37,586 nt of DNA. Source: Microbacteriaceae bacterium (GTDB taxonomy: Bacteria > Actinomycetota > Actinomycetes > Actinomycetales > Microbacteriaceae). Below are positions 6,956-15,755 of this stretch, piece after piece; positions within the stretch are counted from its first letter, which is position 1; the number at the start of each line of letters is the position of its first letter. The notes beneath the pieces were generated by a model. The model did no database searches and was not told the DNA's origin. It saw only the letters and a list, made by a program, of their open reading frames with translations. The position numbers and the translations under genes are program-made. The stretch spans positions 1-37,586 of the forward strand of contig JACMNE010000160.1 of the NCBI GenBank assembly GCA_014378715.1. Direction: 5' to 3'.

Positions 6956-8534
6956 CCCGACCGAACCTACGAACCCCGCGGAGCGCGGCGGGGCGGAGCC
7001 GGTCGCGCCGGAGTCTGTCGCGAGCGAATCCGTGGAGAGCGCGGCGGTCGCCAAGCCCGCCAAGCCCGCCAAGCCCGCCAAGCCCGCCAGCAAGCCCGTC
7101 CGCCCGGCGTCCGCCCGCGGCGCCCTTGTGGTCGGCGCCCGCGGCATCACCGGGCTCGTCGGCGTCGCGGTCGCGGTGGCCGCGATCCTCGCCGCGACCG
7201 TGATCCCCGGCCAGCTCCACGCCGCGGGCGTGCCGTCGCTCGAGGTCAGCCCGGTCGCCGCCGCGCAGCAGCGCGTCTGCCCGGGACCCGTGCTCCGCCT
7301 CGGCGACGACGAGGGCGGCCAGGCGACCATCCCCACCTCGATCGGGCGCGCCGCCGCGGTCTTCCAGTCGATCCCGCGCACGAGCGAGTCCTCAGACCTC
7401 ACCTCCACCGACAATGTCGCCGGGGTCGCCCCACTTCTTCTCACCCTGCCGCCAGAGGACGCGGGCGAGACGACGCCGCCCGCGCTGGCCGGCAGCCAGT
7501 CACAGGTCGTCGACGCCGGAGACATCGTCGGTTTCGCAACGGCCGAGTGCAGCGAGGCGAACGGAGACACCTGGCTCGTCGGAGGGGCAACGGATGTCGG
7601 CCGGGCCACCCTCATCACCATCAGCAACCCCACCACAGTCATCGCGACCGTCGCCATGACCCTGTACTCGGAGACTGGCGAGATCGCCGCCCCCGGCGCG
7701 ACCGGCGTCGTTGTGCCCCCCGGCGCCCAACGCATCTTCTCCCTCGCCGGCTTCGCACCGGACATCGTCTCGCCGGTCGTGCGGGTGCAGAGCCGCGGTG
7801 GGCAGGTCGTCGCCAATCTGCAGCAGTCCGTGGTGCGCACCCTCGCGCCAGGCGGGGTCGACATCGTCGGTGCGACCGACGGTCCGTCGCGCAGCACCAC
7901 GATCCCGGGTCTCGTGCTGAGCGGCTCCGACGCCGTCGCCGCGGCGCAGGGCGCTGAGGGCTACGAGGACCTCCAGTCGGTGCTGCGGGTGCTGGTCCCC
8001 GGCGACACCGACGCGAACATCACCGTGCGGATCGCCCTCGAGACCGCCCCGGCCGAGGACGGCTTCACCCTCGAGCTCGACGCCGGGCGGGTCACGGAAA
8101 TCCCCCTGCCCGGGCTCGCCGACGGCGCCTACACGGTGACCGTCGACTCCGACGTGCCGGTTGTCGCCGGGGCGCGCTCGAGCATCGTCGGCGAGACCGG
8201 GCGCAGCGAGTTCGCCTGGGTCGGCTCGGCCAGCAGCCTGGGCGACACAGGGCTCGTCAGCGTGGCCGCCGGCCCCGCCCCGGTGCTGCACCTCACGAAC
8301 CCCACCGACGCCGAGGCGACCGTGACCATTGCCGGCCTGGTCGGCGGCGACCTCACCGTCAGGGTTCCGGCCGGCCGGGGGGTCGCGACCCCCGTGGCGT
8401 CCGGGGCCGATCTGGTACTGCACGGCACGGCCGGCCTGCTCGCCACGGTCACCTACCTCGGCGCCGGCGCGTTCGGCGCGTTTCATGTGACCCCGCCCGG
8501 CCCCGGCTCCAGCGACATCACCGTCTACCGGTAG
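6948..8534 (+). CDS. DUF5719 family secreted/membrane-anchored protein
   Basis: A 528-aa protein with a cytosolic Pro/Ala/Lys-rich N-terminus of about 55 residues, one membrane helix near residues 60-80 (GLVGVAVAVAAILAATVIPG) and a large extracytoplasmic part rich in Val, Thr, Gly and beta-type repeats. I assign it to DUF5719 from the pattern and its position after the glycosyltransferase. Two extracytoplasmic cysteines (in QQRVCPGP and TAECSEAN) could form a disulfide. Its function is unknown; the coupling (8-bp overlap, with GAGGA before the ATG) suggests it works with the glycosyltransferase in the envelope. A KPA tandem repeat lies in the N-terminal tail. Confidence 0.75.
   Translation: MTDPTEPTNPAERGGAEPVAPESVASESVESAAVAKPAKPAKPAKPASKPVRPASARGALVVGARGITGLVGVAVAVAAILAATVIPGQLHAAGVPSLEVSPVAAAQQRVCPGPVLRLGDDEGGQATIPTSIGRAAAVFQSIPRTSESSDLTSTDNVAGVAPLLLTLPPEDAGETTPPALAGSQSQVVDAGDIVGFATAECSEANGDTWLVGGATDVGRATLITISNPTTVIATVAMTLYSETGEIAAPGATGVVVPPGAQRIFSLAGFAPDIVSPVVRVQSRGGQVVANLQQSVVRTLAPGGVDIVGATDGPSRSTTIPGLVLSGSDAVAAAQGAEGYEDLQSVLRVLVPGDTDANITVRIALETAPAEDGFTLELDAGRVTEIPLPGLADGAYTVTVDSDVPVVAGARSSIVGETGRSEFAWVGSASSLGDTGLVSVAAGPAPVLHLTNPTDAEATVTIAGLVGGDLTVRVPAGRGVATPVASGADLVLHGTAGLLATVTYLGAGAFGAFHVTPPGPGSSDITVYR
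7050..7085 (+). repeat. 9-bp tandem repeat, four copies (AKP)
   Basis: GCCAAGCCC repeated four times without a mismatch inside the DUF5719 gene, encoding AKPAKPAKPAKP. A degenerate fifth copy follows. It lies in the cytosolic tail just before the membrane helix and could vary in number by slippage without breaking the frame. Confidence 0.85.
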
Positions 8535-8554
8535 GACGCAGCAACGACCACCAC

Positions 8555-9004
8555 TCAGTGCAGGTGGCGGAAGCGATCGGGCGCGAGGTCCCAGGGATCC
8601 TTGCCGAGCAGCTCGGCGACCGCCCGGAACACGCAGCTCTCGACGAGCATGCGGCGGTGCAGGTCGTCGGCGCGGTGCAGCTTCGCCATCCGCTCGATGG
8701 GAAGGCGGAACAGGATCACGCGGCGCTCGGCCCCGATGGTCAGCCACCGGTCGACGCCGCCGCTGGCCCCGACCTCGCTCGGCAGCCCCGCGATCTCGAA
8801 GGTCACATCGCTGAGCTCGTCCGGCCACATGTCCTTGAGGTATTCGGCCGCCTGGATGACCGTGCTCTCGAAGAGATCCGCTCTCGTGCTCAGCAGGGGC
8901 AGCCGCGGTCCCGTGACGGCCGAGCGGATGGCGCGACCATGACGGTCGCGGGACGTTCCGCGTGAGGACGCCGTGCCGCCGGAGCGACGGGGGGTGCGTG
9001 CCAT
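8555..9004 (-). CDS. Metallopeptidase-like (zincin) protein, Rv3259 type
   Basis: A 149-aa protein that I place with the Rv3259-like 'metallopeptidase family' because of the pattern VILFRLPIERMA...ESCVFRAVAELLG and its location beside DUF3499 and manB. Zincins of this family carry HExxH; here the matching helix reads VESCVFRAVAELLG with no HExxH, so catalysis is doubtful. The N-terminal 35 residues are basic and Ser/Arg-rich. The ATG at 9004 lies 6 bases after TAGACT, pointing to a leaderless message. It is divergent from DUF3499 and convergent with DUF5719. Confidence 0.65.
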   Translation of the reverse strand: MARTPRRSGGTASSRGTSRDRHGRAIRSAVTGPRLPLLSTRADLFESTVIQAAEYLKDMWPDELSDVTFEIAGLPSEVGASGGVDRWLTIGAERRVILFRLPIERMAKLHRADDLHRRMLVESCVFRAVAELLGKDPWDLAPDRFRHLH

Positions 9005-9010
9005 GGGCCC

Positions 9011-9016
9011 AGTCTA
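9011..9016 (-). promoter_or_regulatory. -10 element of zincin-like gene (leaderless)
   Basis: TAGACT on the minus strand, then 6 bases, then the ATG at 9004. Confidence 0.5.
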
Positions 9017-9074
9017 GGCCGGGCGCTGCGCCCCCCGGGGTGCGTCGCAACCCGCATCCGCTGCCCGGCGAGCC

Positions 9075-9080
9075 TACGAT
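9075..9080 (+). promoter_or_regulatory. -10 element of DUF3499 gene (leaderless)
   Basis: TACGAT followed by 8 bases and the ATG at 9089. An in-frame TTG at 9080 is inside this element, so ATG 9089 is the better start. Confidence 0.5.
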
Positions 9081-9088
9081 TGGGTCAT

Positions 9089-9310
9089 ATGGACCAGCGG
9101 CTCTGCAGCAAGGTGGCCTGCGTCAACGACGCGGTGTCGACCCTCACCTACGACTACGCGGACTCGATGGCCGTTCTGGGCCCGCTCAGCTACACGCAGG
9201 AGCCGCACAGCTACGACCTCTGCTCCAAGCACTCCGACCGGCTCTCGGTGCCGCAGGGCTGGCAGGTCGTGCGCCACGTCGTGATGCGTGACCTAGGCTT
9301 CTCCGCATGA
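9089..9310 (+). CDS. DUF3499 protein (Rv3258c type)
   Basis: A 73-aa protein found across actinobacteria directly before phosphomannomutase. Conserved features are an N-terminal C-x4-C (Cys6, Cys11), a central SYTQEPHSYDLC and a CSKH motif with Cys45 and His48; the Cys/Cys/Cys/His set could bind zinc like a small ribbon. The function is not known. The gene ends in an ATGA overlap with the phosphomannomutase, so the two are coupled. The ATG at 9089 is chosen because the upstream TTG falls in the -10. Confidence 0.85.
   Translation: MDQRLCSKVACVNDAVSTLTYDYADSMAVLGPLSYTQEPHSYDLCSKHSDRLSVPQGWQVVRHVVMRDLGFSA
9294..9299 (+). promoter_or_regulatory. Possible internal -10 before phosphomannomutase
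   Basis: TAGGCT within the last codons of DUF3499, 7 bases before the ATG at 9307. It has the geometry of the other leaderless promoters here, so the gene may have its own transcript besides the operon. Confidence 0.35.
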
Positions 9311-10743
9311 CTGATCGCGTGCCCCCGACCGGACCCATCGACCTCGCCCCCTTCATCAAGGCGTACGACGTGCGGGGACTCGTGGGCACCCAGCTCACCG
9401 ACGGTGTCGTGCGGGCGCTCGGATCGGCCTTCGCCGACGAGATCGGCACGGTCGGCGGATCGGTCATCGTCGGCCACGACATGCGGGACTCCTCCCCGGG
9501 CTTCGCCGGATCCTTCGCGCGGGGTGTACAGGACCGTGGGGTGAGCGTGCTCTCGATCGGGCTGTGCTCGACCGACGAGACGTACTTCGCGTCCGGCCAC
9601 TTCGACCTGCCAGCCGCCATGTTCACCGCCAGCCACAACCCGGCCACCTACAACGGCATCAAGTTCAGCCGTGCCGGCGCGCAGGGCGTGAGCTTCGACA
9701 CCGGGCTCAGCGCCATCCGCGACCGCGCCACCCGTTTCCTCTCCGAGGGAGCGGATGTCTCGCAGACGCCAGGCACGGTCACCGAGGTCGACGTGCTCCC
9801 GGACTACGCGGGCTACCTTCGCGGACTCGTCGACCTCTCCGGCATCCGCCCGTTGCGGGTCGTCGTGGACGCCGGTAACGGAATGGGCGGCCTCACCGTG
9901 CCGGCCGTCCTCGGCACCTCTGCCGGTCTCGCGGCCCTGCCGATCGAGATCATCCCGCTGTACTTCGACCTCGACGGCACCTTTCCGAACCACGAGGCGA
10001 ACCCGCTCGACCCGAAGAACATCGTCGATCTGCAGGCGGCCGTGCTCGAGCACGGCGCCGACCTCGGGCTCGCCTTCGACGGCGACGCCGACCGCTGCTT
10101 CGTTGTGGATGAGAGGGGCGACGCCGTCACACCGTCCGCGATCGCCGCCATCGTCGCGCTGCGGGCCATCGAGCGGGCCACGGCGCTCGACCCCGACGCC
10201 GAGATCGTGGTGCTGCACAACCTCATCACGTCGCGGATCGTCGAGGAGACCATCGTCGGTGCCGGCGGTGTCGCCGTGCGGACGAAGGTCGGGCACTCGC
10301 TGATCAAGGACGAGATGGCCGCCACCGGAGCCGTGTTCGGTGGGGAGCACTCGGCCCACTACTACTTCCGGGAGTTCTGGGGCGCAGACAACGGCATGCT
10401 CGCCGCCATGTACGTGCTCCTCGAGCTCGGCCACCAGGACGCCCCCATGTCGGGCATCTCGCAGCGTTTCACGCCCTACGCGATCAGCGGCGAGATCAAC
10501 TCGACCGTCACCGACATCCCCGCCGCCTACTCCCGGATCGTCGACCAGTTCGTCGGCGACGCGGAGTTCGACGAGCTCGACGGCCTGACTGTGACCGGCA
10601 CCACCGAGCGCGACGCCCCATTCTGGTGGTTCAACGTGCGCCCGTCCAACACCGAGCCGCTCCTGCGACTCAACGTGGAGGCGGCGACCGGCACCGAGAT
10701 GGCGCGGGTGCGCGACCTCGTGCTCGGTCTCATCCGCGACTGA
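9307..10743 (+). CDS. manB: Phosphomannomutase/phosphoglucomutase
   Basis: A 478-aa alpha-D-phosphohexomutase that converts mannose-6-phosphate to mannose-1-phosphate for GDP-mannose and cell-envelope mannan/lipoglycans. All four active-site loops are present: the phosphoserine loop [11 protein letters not shown] (Ser109), the metal loop DGDADR (Asp258, 260, 262), the sugar loop [10 protein letters not shown] and the phosphate loop [12 protein letters not shown]. Length is normal. It overlaps DUF3499 by 4 bp (ATGA). In M. tuberculosis the ortholog (Rv3257c) has the same neighbour, and manA lies close by there as well as here. Activity on glucose phosphates cannot be excluded. Confidence 0.9.
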   Translation: MTDRVPPTGPIDLAPFIKAYDVRGLVGTQLTDGVVRALGSAFADEIGTVGGSVIVGHDMRDSSPGFAGSFARGVQDRGVSVLSIGLCSTDETYFASGHFDLPAAMFTASHNPATYNGIKFSRAGAQGVSFDTGLSAIRDRATRFLSEGADVSQTPGTVTEVDVLPDYAGYLRGLVDLSGIRPLRVVVDAGNGMGGLTVPAVLGTSAGLAALPIEIIPLYFDLDGTFPNHEANPLDPKNIVDLQAAVLEHGADLGLAFDGDADRCFVVDERGDAVTPSAIAAIVALRAIERATALDPDAEIVVLHNLITSRIVEETIVGAGGVAVRTKVGHSLIKDEMAATGAVFGGEHSAHYYFREFWGADNGMLAAMYVLLELGHQDAPMSGISQRFTPYAISGEINSTVTDIPAAYSRIVDQFVGDAEFDELDGLTVTGTTERDAPFWWFNVRPSNTEPLLRLNVEAATGTEMARVRDLVLGLIRD

Positions 10744-10746
10744 ACC

Positions 10747-10767
10747 GTGGCCCGTTCCACCGGCCAC
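10747..10767 (+). terminator. Weak hairpin after phosphomannomutase
   Basis: GTGGCC at 10747-10752 pairs with GGCCAC at 10762-10767 around a 9-base loop, 4 bases after the stop codon. There is no T tract, so it may only attenuate. Confidence 0.35.
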
Positions 10768-10776
10768 GCCCAGCCA

Positions 10777-10782
10777 TAAGCT
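10777..10782 (+). promoter_or_regulatory. -10 element of sahH
   Basis: TAAGCT, 14 bases before the ATG at 10797, so the leader would be only about 7 bases. No clear ribosome site is present and no SAH riboswitch fits in this space. Confidence 0.45.
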
Positions 10783-10796
10783 GGCAGACTTGTCCG

Positions 10797-12272
<1,476 letters not shown>

Positions 12273-12281
12273 GTCACGCCG

Positions 12282-12317
12282 GGAACGGGCGCGCGGAAAT
12301 GGCCGCACGCCCGTTCC
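12282..12317. terminator. Terminator hairpin between sahH and RDD gene
   Basis: GGAACGGGCG at 12282-12291 pairs with CGCCCGTTCC at 12308-12317; inside, GCGG and CCGC extend the stem. It lies between two converging genes and could serve both, though no long T tract follows. Confidence 0.65.
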
Positions 12318-12354
12318 TGCGTCCGGCCGTCAGTCGAGTCCGGCTGGCCTCGTC

Positions 12355-13206
12355 TCAGGCACGGTTCGGAAAGCCGTGCGGCAGCGCCGAAAGAACAGGC
12401 TCGAGGTGCGACATCCGCTCGCGCTCGAGGTCGAGGGCCCGGCTCTCGCGGTCCCGGCGGATCGCCGTCACCGCCACGAGGAACAGCTCGGCATGCTGCA
12501 GCGGCATCGAGTCGACGAAAGGTGCGGCCTCCGCCTGCAGCTCGAGGGCCAGCCGCTCGCGGGTCGCTGGCAGCATCCCGCCGGCCTGGACGAGGAACTG
12601 CGCGATGCGGCGCGAGAGGCGGTCGGGCATGCGCGCGACATCTGCCGTGGACGCCCACGATTCGAGCTGGGGAGGGACAATGAAGACGGGGTCGGTGATA
12701 GCCCGCACGCGCTCCCTGGTCGAAAAGGTGCCGGCGACGAGGTCGCCGAGGCGCTTCGAGCGGGTGTTGAGCAGGGCGACGAGGATCGCGAGGCCACCGA
12801 CGGTCATCACGATCTCGAGGAAGCCGAGAAGAGCGCGGATGAACGCGTGCCGGAACCCGATCGCCCCGCCGTCGTCGCGCACGATGCGGGTGCCCATCAC
12901 GAGCTTGCCGAGCGACTTACCGCTCGTGAGCGTCTCCACGCCGGTCGGCACCACGATCGTCAGGAAGACGATGAGCGAGATGCTGATCGCCTGGAAGGCC
13001 GCCGTGTCGATGGCCGCGCCGAAGGTCGTGCTGTCGATGAGGATGACAACACCGAAGATCACGGCGATGGTGACGGCGAAGTCGATCATGGCGCCCGCCC
13101 CGCGAACCACAAAGCTCGCCGGGCGCAGGTCGAGGGCGACGGCCTCACCGGTGATGAGCTCGTCGTCGGACGCGTAGTCGTCGCGGTCGTGCTCGGGCTG
13201 GGCCAT
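12355..13206 (-). CDS. RDD-family membrane protein
   Basis: A 283-aa integral membrane protein. After an acidic cytosolic start (EHDRDDYASDDELITGE), the RDD domain covers about residues 25-165: ASFVVRGAGAMIDF, hydrophobic segments near 38-58 and 75-92, then the family motif SLGKLVMGTRIVRDDGG, another membrane stretch and RSKRLGDLVAGT. The remaining 115 residues are soluble and charged. The role is unknown; RDD proteins are proposed transporters or envelope helpers. It is divergent from the SpoIIM-like gene with only 17 bp between the two start codons; this pairing recurs in actinobacteria (compare Rv3695/Rv3694c, recalled from memory). Confidence 0.85.
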   Translation of the reverse strand: MAQPEHDRDDYASDDELITGEAVALDLRPASFVVRGAGAMIDFAVTIAVIFGVVILIDSTTFGAAIDTAAFQAISISLIVFLTIVVPTGVETLTSGKSLGKLVMGTRIVRDDGGAIGFRHAFIRALLGFLEIVMTVGGLAILVALLNTRSKRLGDLVAGTFSTRERVRAITDPVFIVPPQLESWASTADVARMPDRLSRRIAQFLVQAGGMLPATRERLALELQAEAAPFVDSMPLQHAELFLVAVTAIRRDRESRALDLERERMSHLEPVLSALPHGFPNRA

Positions 13207-13209
13207 GCC

Positions 13210-13215
13210 TAGTAT
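13210..13215 (+). promoter_or_regulatory. -10 element of SpoIIM-like gene (leaderless)
   Basis: TAGTAT followed by 8 bases and the ATG at 13224, in a 17-bp divergent gap that also has to serve the RDD gene. Confidence 0.5.
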
Positions 13216-13223
13216 TTAAGCAG

Positions 13224-14219
13224 ATGGACCTCGACGCCTACTCTGCCGCCCACCGCGATGAATGGGAGGAGCTTGCCCGCCTCGGACGCCAGCGACACTT
13301 CACCGGCGCGGAGGCGGATGAGCTGATCGAGCGCTACCAGTCCGGCACCGCGCACCTCTCCGCGATCAAGACGACGGCGGGACAGTCGGCGCATGGCGAC
13401 CGGCTGTCGCTCTACCTGAGCCGCGCGCGGCTGCGGTTCACCGGAGCGGGCTCGAACGTGCTCAGCCGGCTGCCCGCGTTCTTCCTTCTGCAGCTGCCCG
13501 CTGCGCTCTACCGCGTGCGCTGGGTCACCCTCGTCGTCACGCTCGCGACGGCGCTGATCGGCTTCCTCACCGCCGTGTGGTTCATCCAGAACCCGGAGCT
13601 CCTCGCCCTGATCGGACCGGAGTCGATGCGTCGGCAGTATGCCGAGGAGGAGTTCATCGGCTACTACTCCAACGACCCCTCCGGCTCCTTCGCCGGCCAG
13701 GTCTGGACGAACAACGCCTTCATCGCCGCGCAGTGCATCGCCTTCGGCATCACAGGCGTCTGGGTGCCCAACGTCATCGTGCAGAACGCGATGGGCATCG
13801 GCCAGTCCGCCGCGATCATGAACGAGTTCGGCCGCCTCGACGACTTCTTCCTCTACATCGCCCCGCACGGGCAGCTCGAGCTGTACAGCGTCTTCGTCGC
13901 GTCGGCGGCCGGGCTCATGATCTTCTGGGCGTGGGTCGCACCGGGCGCCAGGACCCGCGGCCAGGCCCTCGCCGAGGACGGCCGCGCCCTGTTCACGATT
14001 GTTGTCGGCCTGATCCTTGCCCTGCTCGTCTCCGGCATCATCGAGGGCTACGTCACCCGTCAGGACTGGCCGTGGCCCGTGAAGATCGGCATCGGCACCA
14101 TCGCGCTCACCGCATTCCTGTTCTACCAGTGGGGCGTCGGCGGTCGGGCCGCGCGGGCCGGTCACACCGGTGACCTCGACGAGTTCGAGGCGGGAGCGCG
14201 GCGGATCGTCGCCGGGTAG
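13224..14219 (+). CDS. Stage II sporulation protein M-like membrane protein
   Basis: A 331-aa DUF95/SpoIIM protein. A soluble N-terminus of about 85 residues is followed by five or six membrane segments. The family signature APHGQLELYSVFVASAAGL lies near residues 212-230, and the preceding stretch has TNNAFIAAQCIAFGITG. In Bacillus SpoIIM helps peptidoglycan dissolution in engulfment; in non-sporulating actinobacteria the role is unknown and probably concerns the envelope. It sits in the block with RDD, DUF58, MoxR, DUF4350 and DUF4129, but an accessory gene separates it from DUF58 here. Confidence 0.85.
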   Translation: MDLDAYSAAHRDEWEELARLGRQRHFTGAEADELIERYQSGTAHLSAIKTTAGQSAHGDRLSLYLSRARLRFTGAGSNVLSRLPAFFLLQLPAALYRVRWVTLVVTLATALIGFLTAVWFIQNPELLALIGPESMRRQYAEEEFIGYYSNDPSGSFAGQVWTNNAFIAAQCIAFGITGVWVPNVIVQNAMGIGQSAAIMNEFGRLDDFFLYIAPHGQLELYSVFVASAAGLMIFWAWVAPGARTRGQALAEDGRALFTIVVGLILALLVSGIIEGYVTRQDWPWPVKIGIGTIALTAFLFYQWGVGGRAARAGHTGDLDEFEAGARRIVAG

Positions 14220-14236
14220 CTAGAGCCGCCTTCTCC

Positions 14237-14266
14237 AGCGGATGTCGGGAGTCCGCGACATCCGCT
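14237..14266. terminator. Hairpin from inverted pair of the dispersed 9-mer
   Basis: AGCGGATGTCG at 14237-14247 and its exact reverse complement at 14256-14266 enclose an 8-base loop, giving an 11-bp perfect stem 17 bases after the SpoIIM-like stop. It is likely to act as a transcription terminator, although only CTCTGC follows. Each arm is one copy of the repeated motif described below. Confidence 0.6.
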
Positions 14267-14340
14267 CTGCACAGGCGCGGGTTCTCCACCAATCTCGCCC
14301 ACGGCGCTGGAGTCGCCGGAAGACGCGCCACCCTCGGGAC

Positions 14341-15303
14341 ATGGACCTGACCGAACTCACCCAGATGGCCGCAGACGATCTGGGCCTGCTGTTTGCGGGG
14401 CATATCGGCCGGGCGGGGATGGACTCGCGTCTTCTGCGTCGGAGCTATGCCGTGGGGGACCTCGTGCGGGTGGCGCGTGGCGTCTACATCGAGGCACGTC
14501 GATGGCGTGACCTCGCCGCGGTGGGCCGGCACTGTGTGCTCATTGCCGCGAGTGTCGACCGCGACGGGGACACAGTGCTGTCGCACCATTCCGCCGCCGC
14601 ACTCTGGGGCATCCCTATCCTTGGCGCATGGCCCACCCGCGTGCAGTCGACGATGCCGCGTTCAGGTGGTGGTCGGTCTGGGGTGGCCGTCGCGCGGCAT
14701 GACGGAGTGGTCGATGATCCACTGAGGGCACCCAGCGGGTACCTCGTCACCAGCGTCGCGCGCACCGTCATCGACATCGCCCGCACTGCTGGCTTCGCCG
14801 CGGGCGTTGTGGCCATGGACCACGCCATCCACGTCGACTCTCGGACGGGCTTCTCACGCGCCACCCGGGAGGAGATCGAGGCCGTGGCCAGGCGGATGAT
14901 GCCCTTCCGCGGATCGCGGCTGGTCGGCGCGGTCATGGGTTTCGCGAACGGCCTCTCTGACTCGCCCGGCGAGTCACTCAGCCGGGTGCAGATCATGCGC
15001 CTCGGATTCCCCGCTCCGGTTCTGCAGCACGTTTTCCGCGATGCGTTCGGGCGGATCATCGTCGACTTCTGGTGGCCCGACTTCAATCTCGCGGGGGAGT
15101 TCGATGGCGTGGCCAAGTATCACCGCGTGGAGTACCTCGCTGGGCGCACCGTGGAGACGGTTGTCACCGAAGAGAAGCACCGCGAGGACCGGTTGCGTCG
15201 TCTCGGCCCGCGCGTCGCCCGCTGGGACTGGGACGCCGCGCACCAGCGGGCGCCCCTCGCGCTGATCCTGGAGCAGGCGGGCCTGCCGCGCGGCATCCGC
15301 TGA
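14341..15303 (+). CDS. AbiEi-like protein with PD-(D/E)xK-like C-terminus
   Basis: A 320-aa accessory protein. The N-terminal 55 residues look like the winged-helix region of AbiEi-type antitoxins (HIGRAGMDSRLLRRSYAVGDLVRVARGVYI), followed by the HHSAAALWGIP element. The C-terminal 90 residues resemble DUF559/Vsr-like nuclease folds: VDFWWPDFNLAGEFDGVAKY gives Asp242 or Asp247, Glu253-x-Asp255 and Lys259, then EKHREDRLRRLG. Many such proteins occur in Microbacteriaceae, mostly without a toxin partner; none is adjacent here. DNA binding or cleavage is an inference. An ATG at 14242 is in frame but lies inside the hairpin, so 14341 is preferred; no good ribosome site is seen at either. Confidence 0.7.
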   Translation: MDLTELTQMAADDLGLLFAGHIGRAGMDSRLLRRSYAVGDLVRVARGVYIEARRWRDLAAVGRHCVLIAASVDRDGDTVLSHHSAAALWGIPILGAWPTRVQSTMPRSGGGRSGVAVARHDGVVDDPLRAPSGYLVTSVARTVIDIARTAGFAAGVVAMDHAIHVDSRTGFSRATREEIEAVARRMMPFRGSRLVGAVMGFANGLSDSPGESLSRVQIMRLGFPAPVLQHVFRDAFGRIIVDFWWPDFNLAGEFDGVAKYHRVEYLAGRTVETVVTEEKHREDRLRRLGPRVARWDWDAAHQRAPLALILEQAGLPRGIR

Positions 15304-15755
15304 ATACCGCGAGGGGCTGCGGCCACCCGCGCTGTGCATGATCTCGGGGACCGCCCGTGGCGGCGGCGCTGCCTGCCCGTCTCTGGGTGTGCCCAGCACG
15401 GTGATCGACCACGGGCTGGCTCGGGACCCACTGCGGCGGGGGTTCTGCGGAATGCGGTTCGATACGGCGGGGGTTTTCGCAGACGGCGGGGCGAGTGCCA
15501 GAAACGGGGTTCGGGCTCGGCGGGTGTTCTGCCGGGTCTCGGTCAGCTACGGCGGGGGTTTTTGCAGTCGGCGGGACGAGTGCCGGGATCGGGTCGTCAC
15601 AGCGGCGCCGGATTTCGCCTGCGGCGGGGGATGCGCCGAGTGTGCCGTCGTTGCGGCGCCCGCTCCGGTCAGCGGCCCCCGGCGTGCCATGCGCCGCAGT
15701 CCGTATGGGGCGCCGCAGCCGATCGAGGCCCGCGCCCGCAGCAGCGCGCCCGCCC
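15304..15755. other. 452-bp stretch without a credible gene
   Basis: Short open frames exist on both strands but none has a start with a ribosome site, family resemblance or the codon bias of neighbours. The stretch contains an imperfect 85-bp tandem duplication (15433-15602) with a weaker related segment near 15621. It looks like decayed DNA between an accessory gene and the conserved DUF58 operon. Confidence 0.6.
15433..15602 (+). repeat. Degenerate 85-bp tandem duplication
   Basis: Two units with an offset of 84-85 bases. Matching blocks include CGGCGGGGGTTCT at 15434 against CGGCGGGTGTTCT at 15518, TACGGCGGGGGTTTT at 15463 and 15548, and CGAGTGCC at 15492 and 15577. In different frames both copies can be read as TAGVFA-x-GG-x-SA, suggesting that they may once have been coding. 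Confidence 0.6.

Noticed and set aside
3917-7900. Very long open frame (1327 codons) on the minus strand
   Set aside because: It is antisense to the WhiB2-type, glycosyltransferase and DUF5719 genes. Its translation is low complexity (Arg, Gly, Asp, Pro) with no family resemblance, as expected for GC-rich shadows.
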